Shown here in pieces: positions 34,337 to 47,732 of a stretch of 64,000 bases of DNA (its first letter is position 1; each line of letters starts with the position of its first letter). The translations under genes were made by a program, and so were the position numbers. Source of the stretch: Bidens hawaiensis (taxonomy: Eukaryota; Streptophyta; Magnoliopsida; Asterales; Asteraceae); contig JAIQDT010003758.1 of assembly GCA_021521415.1 (NCBI GenBank), positions 124,001 to 188,000 of the forward strand, written 5' to 3'. The notes beneath the pieces are model-generated. The model had not been told where the DNA came from and searched no databases. It saw nothing but the letters and a program-made list of their open reading frames with translations.

Positions 34337-37300
34337 CTAATTCACCATCATTCTTGATGATGGCACATTAAGTCGTGACGGAGATACTCTCCATCCAAAA
34401 AACTGATTCATCCAGATTCTCGATCCGCCACCATCACCTGAGACGCAGCCCAGAATTCTCAGTTCCAAATTATCACATATGTGTGTGCGCGCGCGCGCGT
34501 GTGTGCATGTATGTGTATATAATACCTGTTAGTGCACAAAGGACTTTGAGGACTATGACATTCAATAGTTTTCGCCCTTTTGAGGGGTTCTTCTTCAGTT
34601 AACACTTCATTCCCGTTTTTGCGGTGGTTTGCAACCGGAACATCATTCTTTTTGCGTCTAAATACTCCCCACAGATAATAATTTCCTTGAAACCCTGAAA
34701 ACATAATTCAATCATCACATGTTTCATAAACAACTTTAATTATATAAGTAACAAATATAATCATTCGAACGCTAAAACCAAATCTGAAAAAACTCACTCC
34801 AGTATTCTTGAGGCAGAACTTTAGAAGTAAATATCAACAATTCTGCATTTCTTGAATCGGTTTTCATTGCAAGATCTTCATCAATCATGTCATTGACCAA
34901 CTGCTCAAACCGTTTGTTTCTGGGGAAAATTTTAAAATGTTAGGATAAAATTTAAAAATAAAATAAAATGAAACACAATATATATTTACCTTGTGTCGCA
35001 TGGAAAAAAGTATATGGCGATCTTATCGTCGGCTGGTGGGGAGTCAAAGAAGCTTTTGGGCCATAAAAGGGCCCTTGAATGCATTTCGAAAGAAAGCAAT
35101 GGTGGAAGTGTAGTTGCTTCATCATGCACCTTTTTACCAGTTTTTATTGAACGATGACAACGAAATCCTTCGAACACATCATAATCTGTTTCAGTGATAC
35201 AGAAACTTCCCCTGCAAGTTTTGAAAAATATACAATGCATAAGGTATTGAAAATCCATTAAAATATCTCTAATGTTAAGAACACATTTAGTGTACAAATC
35301 ATATTCCAAAAATATACTTACACTAGTTGAACTATGTCTATTGATTTGATTCAATAATGTAACTCTCTTTTTTATAGAATTTTATATATTTAAACTATTG
35401 ATTTTGTTGTAATATTTTAATTCTTGTTTTGCTGTAGTTTAAAAGTATGTACTAATATACATGTGTGTGTGTGTATAGGGGAAAGTTAACGTACAAATTA
35501 AATTAACGTGCTAATTGTGCGAATCAAGTAGTGTAATTATATATACAAGCAATGTAATTATGCAATTACATTGTAGTGCAATTACACTATGTCAGTATGT
35601 TGTAATTACACTATGCTGTAATTACACTATTTTGTATACATAATTACACTACTTGATTTGCACAGTTAGCACGTTAATTTAATTTGTATCTGATCAAAAC
35701 CCTATTAATTTAAAGTTTAACTAAAAAGCGAAAACTTAGTAGCAAATATAAATGCAAAATAAAACTAGCTAAAATAAATATCATATGCAACATTCAACTC
35801 ATTTTAGTGACATGTTTTGTAGAAATTAATTTATACTTTTCATGTCAAACATCAAACAATGTAAATTAATCAATAAATAAATTACCTCATTTTAGTGACA
35901 TGTTTTGTAGCAATTAATTTATACTTTTCATGTCAAACATCAAACAACAATGTAAATTAACCAATAAATAAATTACATCAATGGTCCTGGTATGCTTAGA
36001 TTTCACTTGCCGTCCTCTAGTAAGGTCACTAACATGGATGAAGGTTACCGTTTTCTGTTAAATTTTATAAAATAACTAAAACATCCTTAGATAGAAACAA
36101 TAAATAAAAAATTAGATCTCCATGCTCCCGATCATTTCTTTAATTAAAAATTCAACACACACACACACACATATAGTGTGAATAAGAAAAACACATTACC
36201 ACCACGTCGGTTCCAGTATAGGTCTTGCAACTTTATCATCATCATTTTCCAAATAATCCGATTGAGAAGCATATGCACAACCATTAGACTCATTTTCAGA
36301 TGATATAGATTTAGAAACCAACTTGTCATGATCAGGACCACATGTCAGCCCATCTTCAGTATGAGTAATATCCTCTTCATTCTTTAACGCCGCATCCGTG
36401 CAACTAGACTCACAAGATGAATGCTCGATTGACCTCTCAGTTTTCTGCTTCTTTGGTTTCGCAGCCACACGGGCCGTGTCTCGTTTCCTTTTTACAATTC
36501 CTTTCGTTAGAAAACAGCTGGTGTCCAGCTCAGCAGACTTTGGAGTGACTTGATTGGCTCGTGAGTCTGAATCTGATGGTGGTTCAATAGATTGCTGACT
36601 TTTAGTTGTTTTTACGGGTTCTAAACTTGCAACAACCTTTTCTTGTAACTGTAAATATTTAGGTACTGGTTTTGTTAACCCTAAAACGATACATCGGTTG
36701 AGTCGTTTGAATGGTGAAACGGACTTGTTGTCTTTCTCTGATGCTTCTGAAGAAACATGTTTCATTTTGTTTTGCCGTTTGGTCCTAGGACGAGTTATCC
36801 TTACAAGTGCAAAACTTGATGGATCCTCGTCTTGGGGCGGTGAGGGGTCATGTGTTGGTGAAGTCACGTGATATGGAGGTGACGGTGTTGTCCTTACAAG
36901 TGCTAAACTTGGTGGATCCTCGTCTTGGGGTGGTGAAGGGTCATGTGTTGGTGAAGTGAAGTGATATGGAGGTGATGGTGTTGTCCTTCCAAGTGCTAAA
37001 CTTGGTGGATCCTCATCTTGGGGTGGTGAAGGGTCGTGTGTTGGCGAAGTGAAGTGATATGGAGGTGACGGTTTGCAATCTTCACAATGCCAAATTACAA
37101 GCTCATCAAATGTGTCTGGCATTACTTGTAGGCAGTATCTGAATCACAAAAAGTTAAAGAAACATTGAAAAACAGTATTTACATCAAATACAAAAACATA
37201 TCTTTTCATTAATAGTTAGCTAACAAGTTTATGTGAGACGATGATTCAGAAAGAAGAAATTCAAAAGAGTTCAAAGATAATAGTTGGAGATTAGTTTATA

Positions 37301-39493
37301 ATTGTTATAAATTAGTAGAGTTATAGGTATAAATGTATTTATGTATTTAAATAGAATATGGGTTGGTTTAAATCTAGATTGTGTTTGGTATAAATAGATG
37401 GTTAGGACTTAGGGTTATTGTAGTTTGTGTGGAGTTTATTTGTGAGTTCATTATAACAAAATGGTCGAACAAGTTCGTTCATAATGTGTGTTTGTGTAAA
37501 CTGATTAAAGGGCATGACCTTCCAACAGTTTATTTTAAAAAAACGTACCATGCATAAATCCGGTAATTATTTGACTTTCCAACAGGCATAGCCGACCCAA
37601 AGGGAGGGCAACGGACACGGGCCTAGTCTTCCGAGAGGCTAATAATTGTAAATATATATTAAATATAATTTTGTTTTAAAACAAAAAACTACAAAATGAC
37701 TTCTTTGTACAATAGAAAGAGTGCTATGCATGGAACCAAAGGTCATGGATTCAATTCCCACAAGGCCATTAGTGGTATTTTTTATAGATATAAACTTTCT
37801 TTTGTATTTTATATGGGCCATTTTTAATAAGTTGTTTATTGTGCCGCCGCCGCGCCGCCGCCGCCGCCGCCGCCACCACCACCACCACCACCACCACTAC
37901 TACTACCTTTTATTGCTTTGGTCCGTATTGGGTTTGGAAATTCAACCCAATTAGTAAAATTGCCAAATAATTGATCACATAATTAAAAACATGATATTAA
38001 AAGCTCTTTTTTTGCTCGTCCTGAGCCCCGAAATTTTAAGGGATTCTCGGAGACGGCACTGCCAATAGGTTATTTAGAAAATGTATCATGTATAAATCCA
38101 ATAAAATATTTTATAATAGTATGATTGACAAAAAACATGGGTAAAGAATAGGAATAAATAAGTAATCTTACTCTTGAATAATTAGTTTTGCCTTATCAGG
38201 TATGAAGCTAATATTTGACCTTTAAAAATTCTAATAATCACATCACAGCCACGTTGCCAAATCATCACCATTTTTTCACTTTTATATAGTTATCTCTCGG
38301 TATGATTAATTTCAAATAAAAAACAGCGGGCCGACCACAATTCCTTAAGGGGTAGCCCCGCTCCTTTCAATCACCCGAAAACTGAAAACGAGTATTAAGT
38401 GAGGAAATAGCCTCTACAGCGGCTATAATTCTTTTTTGGTTTCAGGTTGTATCAGTCCTATAGGCTACCCGTGAAAGAAAAATGAGAGGGTGGCAGCGGT
38501 GTTGCCATGATACCCGGAGTACCCGTGGCATGCTACCCGCTACCACCCCCAGCACCCTTAAAACCACAAAACTACAACTGTTTCAAAAAATTTTTAGGCA
38601 TCGATTCTTTGTTCCAATTAATCCAAGGTCGGCATTGTTCATTGAACCATAGTAATATTCAGGCAGTAAACATTTTGTTTATGTTGACTTAGAAGCACTT
38701 AGTAATTGACTTTAGTTCTAATGATTTTGATAAAAGTGCAGACAGTATTGCATACATACGCAGTTTGATCAAATCAAATCCTTGAGTCAATAACATGATA
38801 TTCATTTATTACGTACAATCACATATAATGATAATACTGAGAGATAAGATAGACAAAATGGAAAGAAAAGTGTGTGTACCTGTGAATCACAGATCCCAGA
38901 CAGCTAACACAGTAGATAAATGCATTGGTGAAACCTTGATCACCACATGTCGGGCATAACAAACCCTATACAAATAGAATAATAACACGGTCATTGTATC
39001 ATAATTCAATTATAGATATATCATACATGTGTTAAAAAAAAGATCCTTAATAAAATACAAGGATGGTATCGGTACCGAAATCGAACTTGTATAAATCTTA
39101 ATAATACCGTTACAACCACCGAAGGGATTTGGTAGTAAATATTAAAACCTAATATATTCTTTCTTTATAACCAAATAATCAAAAAGATTAAAAATTTAAA
39201 AAACCATAATCAAAACAAACATTAGGTTTTGAAATAAAAATCAAAGAGCATAACTAAGATTGAATTTCAAATGTCATCTGTGTACATGAATTTGATAAAA
39301 TTACTGACATTGAAATCAAACGCCAAAGGTAAGATTTTTATGATCCATATCAAACCTAAATTACAAGTGAAATTGGGGGCGATTGTGAAAAGAGGGTTTA
39401 GGGCAAAACATGAATTAATAAATAATAAGGAAAAAAATAGATGGGAATTGTTGAGTACAAACAAACCTCCTCTGAAGAAACAGGTGAATCCAT
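34337..39493 (-). CDS. PHD-finger protein, AIPP2-like (intact paralog B)
   Basis: Seven minus-strand exons join without frame error to 561 codons plus stop: 39493-39467, 38965-38880, 37138-36200, 35211-34990, 34919-34798, 34694-34526 and 34457-34337 (the last tentative). It begins MDSPVSSEE. Exons 2 and 3 build a PHD finger: CPTCG, YCVSC, HRYC and WHCEDC in C4HC3 order. Exon 3 then encodes three tandem 31-residue Pro-rich repeats and a long basic/Ser-rich linker with KRKRDTARVAAKPKKQK, a likely nuclear signal. Exons 4-6 give the C-terminal domain (GSFCITETDYDVFEGF, FFDSPPADDKIAIYFF, YYLWGVFRRKKND) resembling the SPOC-like domain of plant AIPP2/PAIPP2. These nuclear PHD proteins work with BAH readers of H3K27me3 and the phosphatase CPL2 in gene repression. 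Introns hold a hAT element and a MITE. Family assignment is from memory. Confidence 0.8.
35477..35703. mobile_element. MITE with about 50-bp TIRs in an intron of paralog B
   Basis: GTACAAATTAAATTAACGTG at the left mirrors the right end near 35650-35700 over about 50 bp, with outer TAGGG/CCCTA ends. A relative lies at 45355-45515. No coding sequence. Confidence 0.7.
35801..35976. repeat. 88-bp tandem duplication
   Basis: ATTTTAGTGACATGTTTTGT and the following 68 bases are repeated once with few changes, in the intron between exons 3 and 4 of paralog B. Confidence 0.85.
36793..37071 (-). repeat. 93-bp coding repeat, three copies
   Basis: Inside exon 3 of paralog B. Each unit encodes 31 residues starting PSPPYHFTSPTHDPSPPQDE and ending in LALGRTT-like residues. 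The frame is kept in all three copies. Confidence 0.9.
37587..38061. mobile_element. hAT element, 475 bp, in an intron of paralog B
   Basis: Ends CATAGCCGACCC and GAGACGGCACTG are inverted copies (CAnnGCCGnC). The flanks CCAACAGG and CCAATAGG form an 8-bp TSD with one mismatch. The interior holds a (GCC)n(CAC)n microsatellite at 37842-37898 and a box-B-like GGATTCAATTCCC near 37748. Confidence 0.75.
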
Positions 39494-39499
39494 AATCGA

Positions 39500-41229
39500 T
39501 AAACGAACAAACCCTAGACTCCTCTGCACATCAAAATTTTATATACAAACACTTGTGTTTTAAATTAGGAAAACTATTCATGTCTTTTCAATTTTAATAA
39601 CTAAATATTTAATTATTTATTTTCTAAGCGGGTAGCCAAGGAAAATGTATGTTATGATATTCTCAAGTATAATCTGTTTTAACTTATAATGTACTGGCTT
39701 TTGTTTAATTTTTTATTATTACCTTTTAATATTTATATATTTTTAGAAACTTAATTTTATTTATTATAAATAAGTTAATACCTGCATTCTCAGGTTTAAA
39801 ATACAAGGAAAAAAAAATGATATGATTGGATAGGGGAAGAAATGAAAATAAATTATATACTTAACATACATTCTCAAGTTAAAATAAAACAAAAGTAAAG
39901 AAAATCTTAATTACATTCTTATTCATGAGTTAGATCGGAAAGAAAATATAAGAAAAAAAATTGTAACTTTACAATTATGTCCTCATAGCAACATGGAAGA
40001 GAGAATTGAGATATGGTAAATTAGTATTATTGTAATGGATTATAAACTTTTCCTTCACAATCAGGTCATATTTGGCTGGAAGGTTTTGAAGGAAAAGTCC
40101 ATAACTTTTCTTTCCATTATCTTTCTTTTCTTAAAAAAAAACTCAAGAATGAAAAAAGAAATTTTTTCTTTTCTTTTCCAAACCTTTAAATAAAAAAACT
40201 CAAGAATGTAGGGTTATTATTTGATGATGAAAAAGTTTCACAAATAAATGAGTTGTTATAACCCGGTTTAAAAGTTATATGAGTTTGGTGAAACTCATGA
40301 TCCGCTTATTTTGTTTTAACAATAGAATTGTTTCTTAGTTATAAATATCTTTTTTTTAAACGGATATTAATTTTTAGTATATCCCTATTTTATAGGATTT
40401 TCATATCAAATATTTGATGAGATTATTTTTTAATATAATGAGATGTTATAACTCGTTTAAGAGCTATATGAGTTTGGTAAGACTCATACTCGTGAATTCA
40501 GGTCAAATGCATGAAAAACCTCTATTTACAAATAAAGCAATATGTTGGCTTAAGAGAATGTAGGAAGATTTCGTTTACATATATATATATATGTGTGTGT
40601 GTGTTTGTGTGTGTGTGTGTATATATATTTAAGATAACATAAAAAGTTTGAGAAATTGCGGGGACCACTAAAATTGTCATAAGTGATAAGTATTTAATTC
40701 AGGATCGACTTTAAAAGCCTCATTAGTAGAAACACTCTAGTGGTAGGATCATTGTCAAAAGGGGTCAAGCTTGCAAACCTAATGGGGGATTGAAATACAG
40801 ATGTAATGACCGTAAGTTTTGAAGGAAACTTAATGATAAAAAACGATAGGAGTCCCAATCTCCTATGGATTGATCAACAACCAAGGTGGGAAGGGGGTGG
40901 GGAGAAAGGACAACGGCGGTGATTAACGATCATAGTGTTCGTGACAACAATGGGAGCAATTAGAGGTGGTCTTTGAGGGCTTATGGAGGATATGGGGTTT
41001 ACTTGCTATTTGCTATTTGGGAAATCACCATTTCTTTTTTGTTTTGAAAATGTTTTTATCGTTAAGATATTTGATGTCTTTTGACCTTCGATGCTTCATA
41101 GTTAATGTATATGTGACGAGATAATGTGACAGTGAAAAAGTTACGGGGATTTATCATTCTTTCCTATATGCTTAGTCACTTTGGTTCTTATTATGGGAGG
41201 TTTTTTCTTTGAAGTTTTGGATCATTTTT
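39500..41229. other. Gene-free AT-rich stretch with a Helitron fragment
   Basis: Upstream side of paralog B. Bases 40205-40560 are related to the Helitrons at 18751 and 30627 (ATAACCCGGTTTAAAAG, AATGCATGAAAAACCTC) but lack the terminal hairpin. TG/TA microsatellites lie at 40580-40630. No coding region. Confidence 0.55.
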
Positions 41230-42716
41230 GTCACACCCCAACCTAAGGTGTAAATAATGGGGCGTGAACTATTTGTTCACAGCTCACAAGGTACTATCAT
41301 GTAAATTTCAATATGACAATATCTATTTTTTTATTTAAATAAACAATTTGCAAATGAGTAAATCAAGTATAAGAAAATTACAAAATGATATCAAATAATT
41401 TTTGTATAAATTTTTATATATCCTTAAAGCCTTCTTTAAGTGATCTTCATCTTGATAAACAACTAACCTGATAACCCACAAATGCGAACAAAATATTTTT
41501 TTGTCAACACGAGGATGAGTAGAAAATCACCAGTTTTAAATACATTATATTAATATATATATATAATAAAGAGCAAAATTGTTATATGTGAGTATATACA
41601 ATCAAGCCATAGCATGTAATATTGTAAACAAATAATGATGAATGAGCTAAACCTTTGTCACGCGATTCAGGCGTTGGTTACCATAATTGAGTTGTCGGTG
41701 AAACCATTGTCATGCGATCGGACGCCGGCCACTACGACATAATGTGATAATAATGATAAATGATGGACCTCTCCGAATGCAATAAATAAACGCATAAACA
41801 TATTAACAAATAAAAACTAGTCATTCAATTGATACACAACACAAATATAAACAGTTTGCATTTGATAGTATAATAAAAAATATAATTTGATAAAAGGTAC
41901 GCATAAGTCCCCAAAACATTGAAAATAAGTAAAAATGAGAGTGATTACTCACCTGATGAGTAGAACAAAACACAAGTGAGGATGTGAGAATGTTGATACC
42001 TTCGGGAATTACCGTCAAAGATTCCTTAAATGAGTTTGATCTGATGAAGAACGGCGAAAAGGAACCCGACGGCCTAACTTGAGCCAATACAGGTAACGGA
42101 GGCTGATAACAATCTAATTAATCATAGGGTTATTGATCGCGAGGTGAAGAAGAAGCCGCAGATGCGTTTAATTGAGTTTTAACCAATCCTAGATAGTATA
42201 ATACCTAAATGGTATATGACGGGTACGTTAAAATGGTACATTGTATAAAATATATCATAATTTCCTAATTGGTTGCGTCGATGAGAGTTAATATACACAT
42301 ATAAACGATTTCGCAAGATCAAACACAATTATACAACGAAGATTATGGAACACAAAATCAACTGGGTTGCGGGTTACGGGTTCAAATAAAGATTTGGATA
42401 TGGATATAGACAAAACGAGTTCGGGTTATATAAAATAATAAAATCTTTAAAAAAATTTGCAATCTAGTCCCTATAGTTCTAAGGTGGATACAAAGAGGGT
42501 TAAAACTAACTTTAGGGGGTATTTATGCATATACTTGAAATTTATAATAATAACTAATTAAATATAATAAAAAATAATAATAAAATAATGATAACTCGAA
42601 TAACGTGATGATGTGTTGCAAAACACATAGCGTTTTATCCCGCTTTTGTGTTGTTTTGTCCGTAATCCGTTGACGAATATAACTTGTTCGTGCATGAAAT
42701 TAAATGTTTGTGTATA
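41230..42716. other. Probable LTR fragment, no gene
   Basis: TGTCACACCCCAACC near 41230 is the same type of terminus as the LTR at 45992, so an LTR edge is likely. The other end was not found. No coding frame is supported. Confidence 0.4.
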
Positions 42717-44314
42717 TGATAGGTCCCACATTGAAGAGAGCAAAAAAACGAGTTTAATGAAGAAAGAATCAGCTCAAACGGGATTTGGATGAAGCCGGTA
42801 TGCGCGTTTGAAGATAAACGAGTCAGAAAACGAAGAAACGAGCACCCAGGACCTGGCCGCGCTACGCGACCAGGTGAGGCATCCATGCCACGCTATGCGA
42901 CATCCCACATGTCCCAAAGGCTGCCAGGAATGTTCAGGAATCAGCTACCCCATTTATTTTGTCTTCTAGTTGGCCTTGTGGGCTTGTTTTAACCTATTTT
43001 GTATTAGGAAAGATGTGTTTAATCATATATATAAAGAGTTTATACTCTATGAACGATTTGGACATCATATTTCCAGCCACCACACCTGCTCTAGAGGAGA
43101 AACCAAGGAGGACAAGCTTACGGTTCTATCTTTTATCCTTCGGTTGTCAGTTTTGACTATTTTAACGTTTGTGAGTTCGTTTTTTATTTTTAATCATTCA
43201 AACCTTTTGTAATCAGATTCATATAAACATGTTTATCATTTATATCTATTTTATCTACTGTTCATTGATTATGATAGGCTAAACTTGTTAGTTCTACCTA
43301 GGTTTGGTGAATATTGTTGTGTTTTAGTGAGTTTTATGGATTGTTTGATCATCATGACTTGATTTGTTAATGAAAGTTTGGTTTAATATTGAATTAAGTT
43401 ATGTTTAGTGGCTGTGATTTTATTAATTATACTCATATGCCCGTTGCTTTGATTGATTGAATTAATTTTGATTGATAGTTGCTTGTTTGATTCTTTACTT
43501 TGTGTTTAGAGATTGTTTACGGGGTGTACAACCGTTGGCTTAGTTGGGTGTGCTAATTGAAATAGGTCAGCGGGTAAGCACCTTCTTAGAGACTGAGAGG
43601 TGATAGGAAGTAAAGTCGTCTCATAGCTTTTACTTGTTAGGATTAGGATCGCGCGAGAGCGGGTTCGGTTCTTGTCGGGTTTGGGTTTGTGAACGATTAG
43701 TTGGTCTAGTTTAAGTTAAACCAAATTGTTCCTCTATCCTTGGTTGCGTAGTATTCGTTTCCATTAGGGTCGTGTGTTGGTGAGACCGAGAGGAGAGTCG
43801 ACATTAGAACACTTTAGAAATTCGTTTCCCGGTTTGTTCTTAAAATCGACTAAGTGTAAGTTAGGGTTTGTTAGTGAGACCGAGAGGTGATCTAGCTTTC
43901 TTGAGTGAACCTTAGTTGTGTCATCCTTAGACACCGGTGTCGTGAGATTATTCAATCCATTAGCTTATTAAACCTTCAATAGGATTCTTACCTAGGTAGA
44001 CGTTTTCTCCATTGTTAAGTTTCATTCTTAAAGTTTCGTTAAGTCTTTTTAAGTTAAGTCTTTTAATTTAGTTAAATAAGTTAAGTCAAGTAGTTAATTA
44101 TTAAAAATCATTAAAAAAATATTATTCTTAGGAATGTCTTGTCTAGAGTTAGTGATCATAAACGTTTTCACGTGTCCTTGTGTTCGATACTCGGACTTCC
44201 ATTGGTCTATACTACTTTTGATCGGTACACTTTCCGGTTGTGTGTGGATTCGTTAGGAGTTTCGTTTTATAAATTTAAAGCTTAGTTGTGAGTTTCATAG
44301 AAAGAGCATCATCA
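42717..44314 (+). mobile_element. Gypsy LTR (apparent solo LTR), about 1.6 kb
   Basis: Bounded by TGAT and ATCA. The first 600 bp match the LTR piece at 23197. A TATATATAAAG promoter motif at 43026-43036 indicates plus orientation. A CpG-rich palindromic segment (CCTGGCCGCG CTA CGCGACCAGG, 42850-42872) lies about 155 bp upstream of it. No internal region follows, and no clean TSD was seen. Confidence 0.6.
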
Positions 44315-44424
44315 GACACACATCACGTGACATTTTATTGATTAAAATTACCCGTAAACAAAAACCGGGTCAGGTATTGGTATTTAATATATATATAAAT
44401 GAAAAACCCGAGTTGTTACAATTT

Positions 44425-45230
44425 TTAATCAATATGTCGTAGATGCTTGTAATGATTTCATTCGTGAAGCCAATCTTGTGGATATCCCAATGGAAGGTTA
44501 CAAATTAACAAAGATTAGTTTGGATTTTTCATAAATGAGTAAATTGGATCGTTTTCTAGATTATGTAAATACTGTGGTAAACTTTGTGAATCTGAAAGTT
44601 TTAGCTTTAGAAAAAAAAAAACATTGTTTATCATGGATTGACTTTTTTGAAACATTATTTGAAAAATTTTGGGGCACTCTTGTTTAGATTATCTAGTTAT
44701 TGGCTTAACCTAGAGGGCTTTTAGGTGCTTGTTATGGAGGCTTAGAATGATGACTCTTTTAAGGTTCAACTAATGCACTTGTACATTTTAAACTAAAACT
44801 TAAAAATCTCAAAGAAGCTATCAAATAATGGAATTCCTCGATACATCTTAGAGAGCATGGTTTGGGGGATGAGCTTATCGTTTCCTCAAGTTTTTTAGCA
44901 CTAAGTCCGACATGGGGGTGATCGATATTAATGGGTTAGAAGAAAGAAAATATGTTGTCTAAGAAACTGTTAAGATTAAGAAAAATACTAATGCCAATTG
45001 TTCCAAAAGACGAAAGTAAATTAGTTTACAAAGGGTTGATGAAAAACTGAAAATAATAAGTTCTTACATGGGATCGTGAATGATAACAGAAGAATATGAA
45101 TATTAGAGACTTTAAAAGAAAAAGTGCATGGCTCATTGACTTCTCTCCGATTGAGAAGGAACTTTTTGACCGATTCGACCAATTTCTTAAATTCGGTGGG
45201 GGTTTCTATGGATCAGAATCGGGGCAGCGT
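44425..45230 (+). pseudogene. L1-type LINE remnant
   Basis: Broken frames read as the end of an L1 endonuclease (CNDFIREANLVDIPMEGYK, LDRFLDYVN) and the linker before the reverse transcriptase (KLKNLKEAIKEWNSS-like, then MNIRDFKRKSAWLIDF and KELFDRF). Many stops, so it is non-functional. Confidence 0.7.
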
Positions 45231-45289
45231 ATGTGGGGTGGGGGGTTACACATGACCCATTCTTTCAAGGAACCCAAACTATTTTAGAA

Positions 45290-45292
<3 letters not shown>

Positions 45293-45362
<70 letters not shown>
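45293..45362. repeat. (AT)n(GT)n microsatellite
   Basis: About 28 AT units followed by seven GT units. Confidence 0.95.
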
Positions 45363-45363
<1 letters not shown>

Positions 45364-45364
45364 G

Positions 45365-45508
45365 TTTGGATCAAATACAAATAAAATAAATGTGTTAATT
45401 GTGAGAATCAAGTAAAGTAACTATGTAATTTCATTGTAGAGTAATTATATGATTAGTCTACTTGATTCTCACAATTAACACGTTAATTTCATTTATACGT
45501 TATATATA
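45365..45508. mobile_element. MITE related to 35477-35703
   Basis: Inverted arms containing GTTAATTGTGAGAATCAAGT and its mirror near 45460-45485 are clearly related to the intronic MITE of paralog B. Exact ends are unclear. A Helitron-like start TCCCTATATAATAAAAG follows at 45509. Confidence 0.55.
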
Positions 45509-45510
45509 TC

Positions 45511-45986
45511 CCTATATAATAAAAGTGAATAGGTTAGGAAATTTGTCCCTCTCTTATAAACCATGTACACATGTTAAGCATAAAATCATTATGCTGACTT
45601 GACAATCAATCGATTAGGCTTTTTACACCCCCTTTTACAAAATCCCCCACAAAGCTTTGCTCTTTGAATCTTCCACCGAAAGTTTCATATCCTTTCACCA
45701 ACCACCACAAAACAACCGGAAGAGAGAGAAAGACTAGATATGGAATTCAAATTCAAAAATCTTCTTTTGCAATTTAGGGGTGTTTGGGATTCCTTATGAA
45801 ACCTCTTTATAATTTTTCAATAAGTCAATAAGTTATAAAAGTATAACTTATTAACTTTTCTCTCTCACATCAAAATCAATCCCAAGCATCTTATTTCTTT
45901 TCAAAAAGTTAATAAATTATAAGTTGAAAAAAATAAGCAATCCCAAACACCCCTTAGGGTTTTCTCTTGTGACACCAACGTCATCG
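45511..45986. other. Gene-free stretch, possible Helitron 5' end
   Basis: A TC start (A|TCCCTATATAATAAAAGTG) resembles Helitron 5' ends, but no hairpin-CTAG terminus was found downstream. Sequence before the solo LTR is otherwise unremarkable. Confidence 0.4.
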
Positions 45987-47140
45987 AAGAATGTCACACC
46001 CCAGACCACGGCCCGGGCGTGCGACGCATATGTTGGTACCGCATTTGTAATTATACCAGAGTTGACGGATTAAAAGCGGAAGTCTTTATATTATGTGGAT
46101 GTAAAATATAATATTTACATTAGCAAAAGACGGGATAAAAAGTTCCCGTTTAGTGTTTAAGTAAGATTACTTGTTATTTACAAAACCACCATTTATAACT
46201 AATGTTTAACAATAAGATCCGAGCCATCGGATATCTTAAGTACTTCGTCATTCCAAGCCCTATTCTTGATTACCTGCAAAATGTTTAAAAATACGTCAGC
46301 AACACATGCTGGTGAATATGCTGACCCTAAAATATTTTCTTTAACTTAACTACCCCTCAAGACATAGTTATGTCCGGCCCATCGTGGCTTAGGAATAGTC
46401 AAGCTTTAAAACAAATAAAGTTCACACAAAAACACCTCAGCAAACACCGCAGCGTTCGACACTAGTTAGGTACCATACGTATACACATGGTCATGCTCCC
46501 CTCATGGAAAGCGCCATATGACCAGGTGTGACGCGGTGTGCCCACCGTCTTTTTACGACATATGTAAGGATCCAAACAAACGTACACGACAACCTGAGGG
46601 CTAGCGCTTACTTTTGTTTATAATGTTTTAGAGACACGTAGTCCCATGTAATTCTTTTCATTTAATTCATTTGACTCGATTTAAACAAGTTTGTAAAGTT
46701 TAGGGTCTATTCTCATTTTTCGATTTGGATCAGCTTCAATACACTGTCCGAGGGTCTTTCCCTTTTCTTTGCTATCTCGCACCTATAGTACGAGTATAAC
46801 CTTTTGTTAGTCGGATATACAATCCGGCTTAAGACCTTTAGTCTTTTTATAATCGTTACCTCGATTATATTTTCTGTTCTTTAAAACCTTTAGTTAAAAA
46901 GTATTATTTCTTTATTTTCTTTTATAAATTAAAAGTCTTTCTTTTAATTTATTTTCTTTTCTTTTCTTTAATAAGATAAACCTTTAGTTTATTCTTATTT
47001 GACTTTTCTTTAAAACCCTACGTTTCTTCTTCTTTAAGAAACGTATTCTTTTCTTTTCTTTATCATTTAAGAATATTCATAATTACTTAAATAACATTCT
47101 ATAACAAAGAATTATATAATAATCATACTGATATATATAT

Positions 47141-47732
47141 TGTTTCGGTCCAAAATTAACAAAGTAATTTTGTGATCAAATTCGTATGTGAGGTAGAGTG
47201 CTTGATCAAGAATAAAATGAACACAATGATTTGATTTCGAGGGAAAAAGCCCTTGATCATGAGGATCTCCGGCACAAAAAAACCCTGGATGGTGAAAACT
47301 GTCACCGTCTCTTTTATTAATAACAAAAAGGTGGTTACAACTGGTGGAGCTGATAAATAATCGTATGCTAAGTGTTACAATGTGTTTTGATAGCTAAGTG
47401 AGTGAAGTGTGTTTTCTAATCGATCATATCAGCTCGTTTAAATAGCCAAAAGAGTACAACTGAAATTCCAAGAAATCCGGAACAAACCCTAGACTAAGTC
47501 TCCCATGATCCATTGCTGCCCACGTTTGAATTGACGAAGCCCTAATAATAGCCGTTGCAAACTCATGTTCTTATTAGCATATTAAACATGTGGTCTTATC
47601 TGCAAAACAAACAAAAATAATAAAGGACAATTGAATTAGTCAAATATAATCCTCAGAATACTTGCACCGGCAGAATAGGTCAAAATCCTTAAATCGTGAT
47701 CAATCCTGAGGATAAAAAATCTGCTCCCAACA
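47141..47732 (-). repeat. 3' LTR of the Tat element
   Basis: Minus-strand ends TGTTGGGAGC and CCGAAACA. A purine-rich tract (AAAATTGGGGGCAA on the minus strand, 47733-47750) precedes it, as expected for the polypurine tract. Confidence 0.9.
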
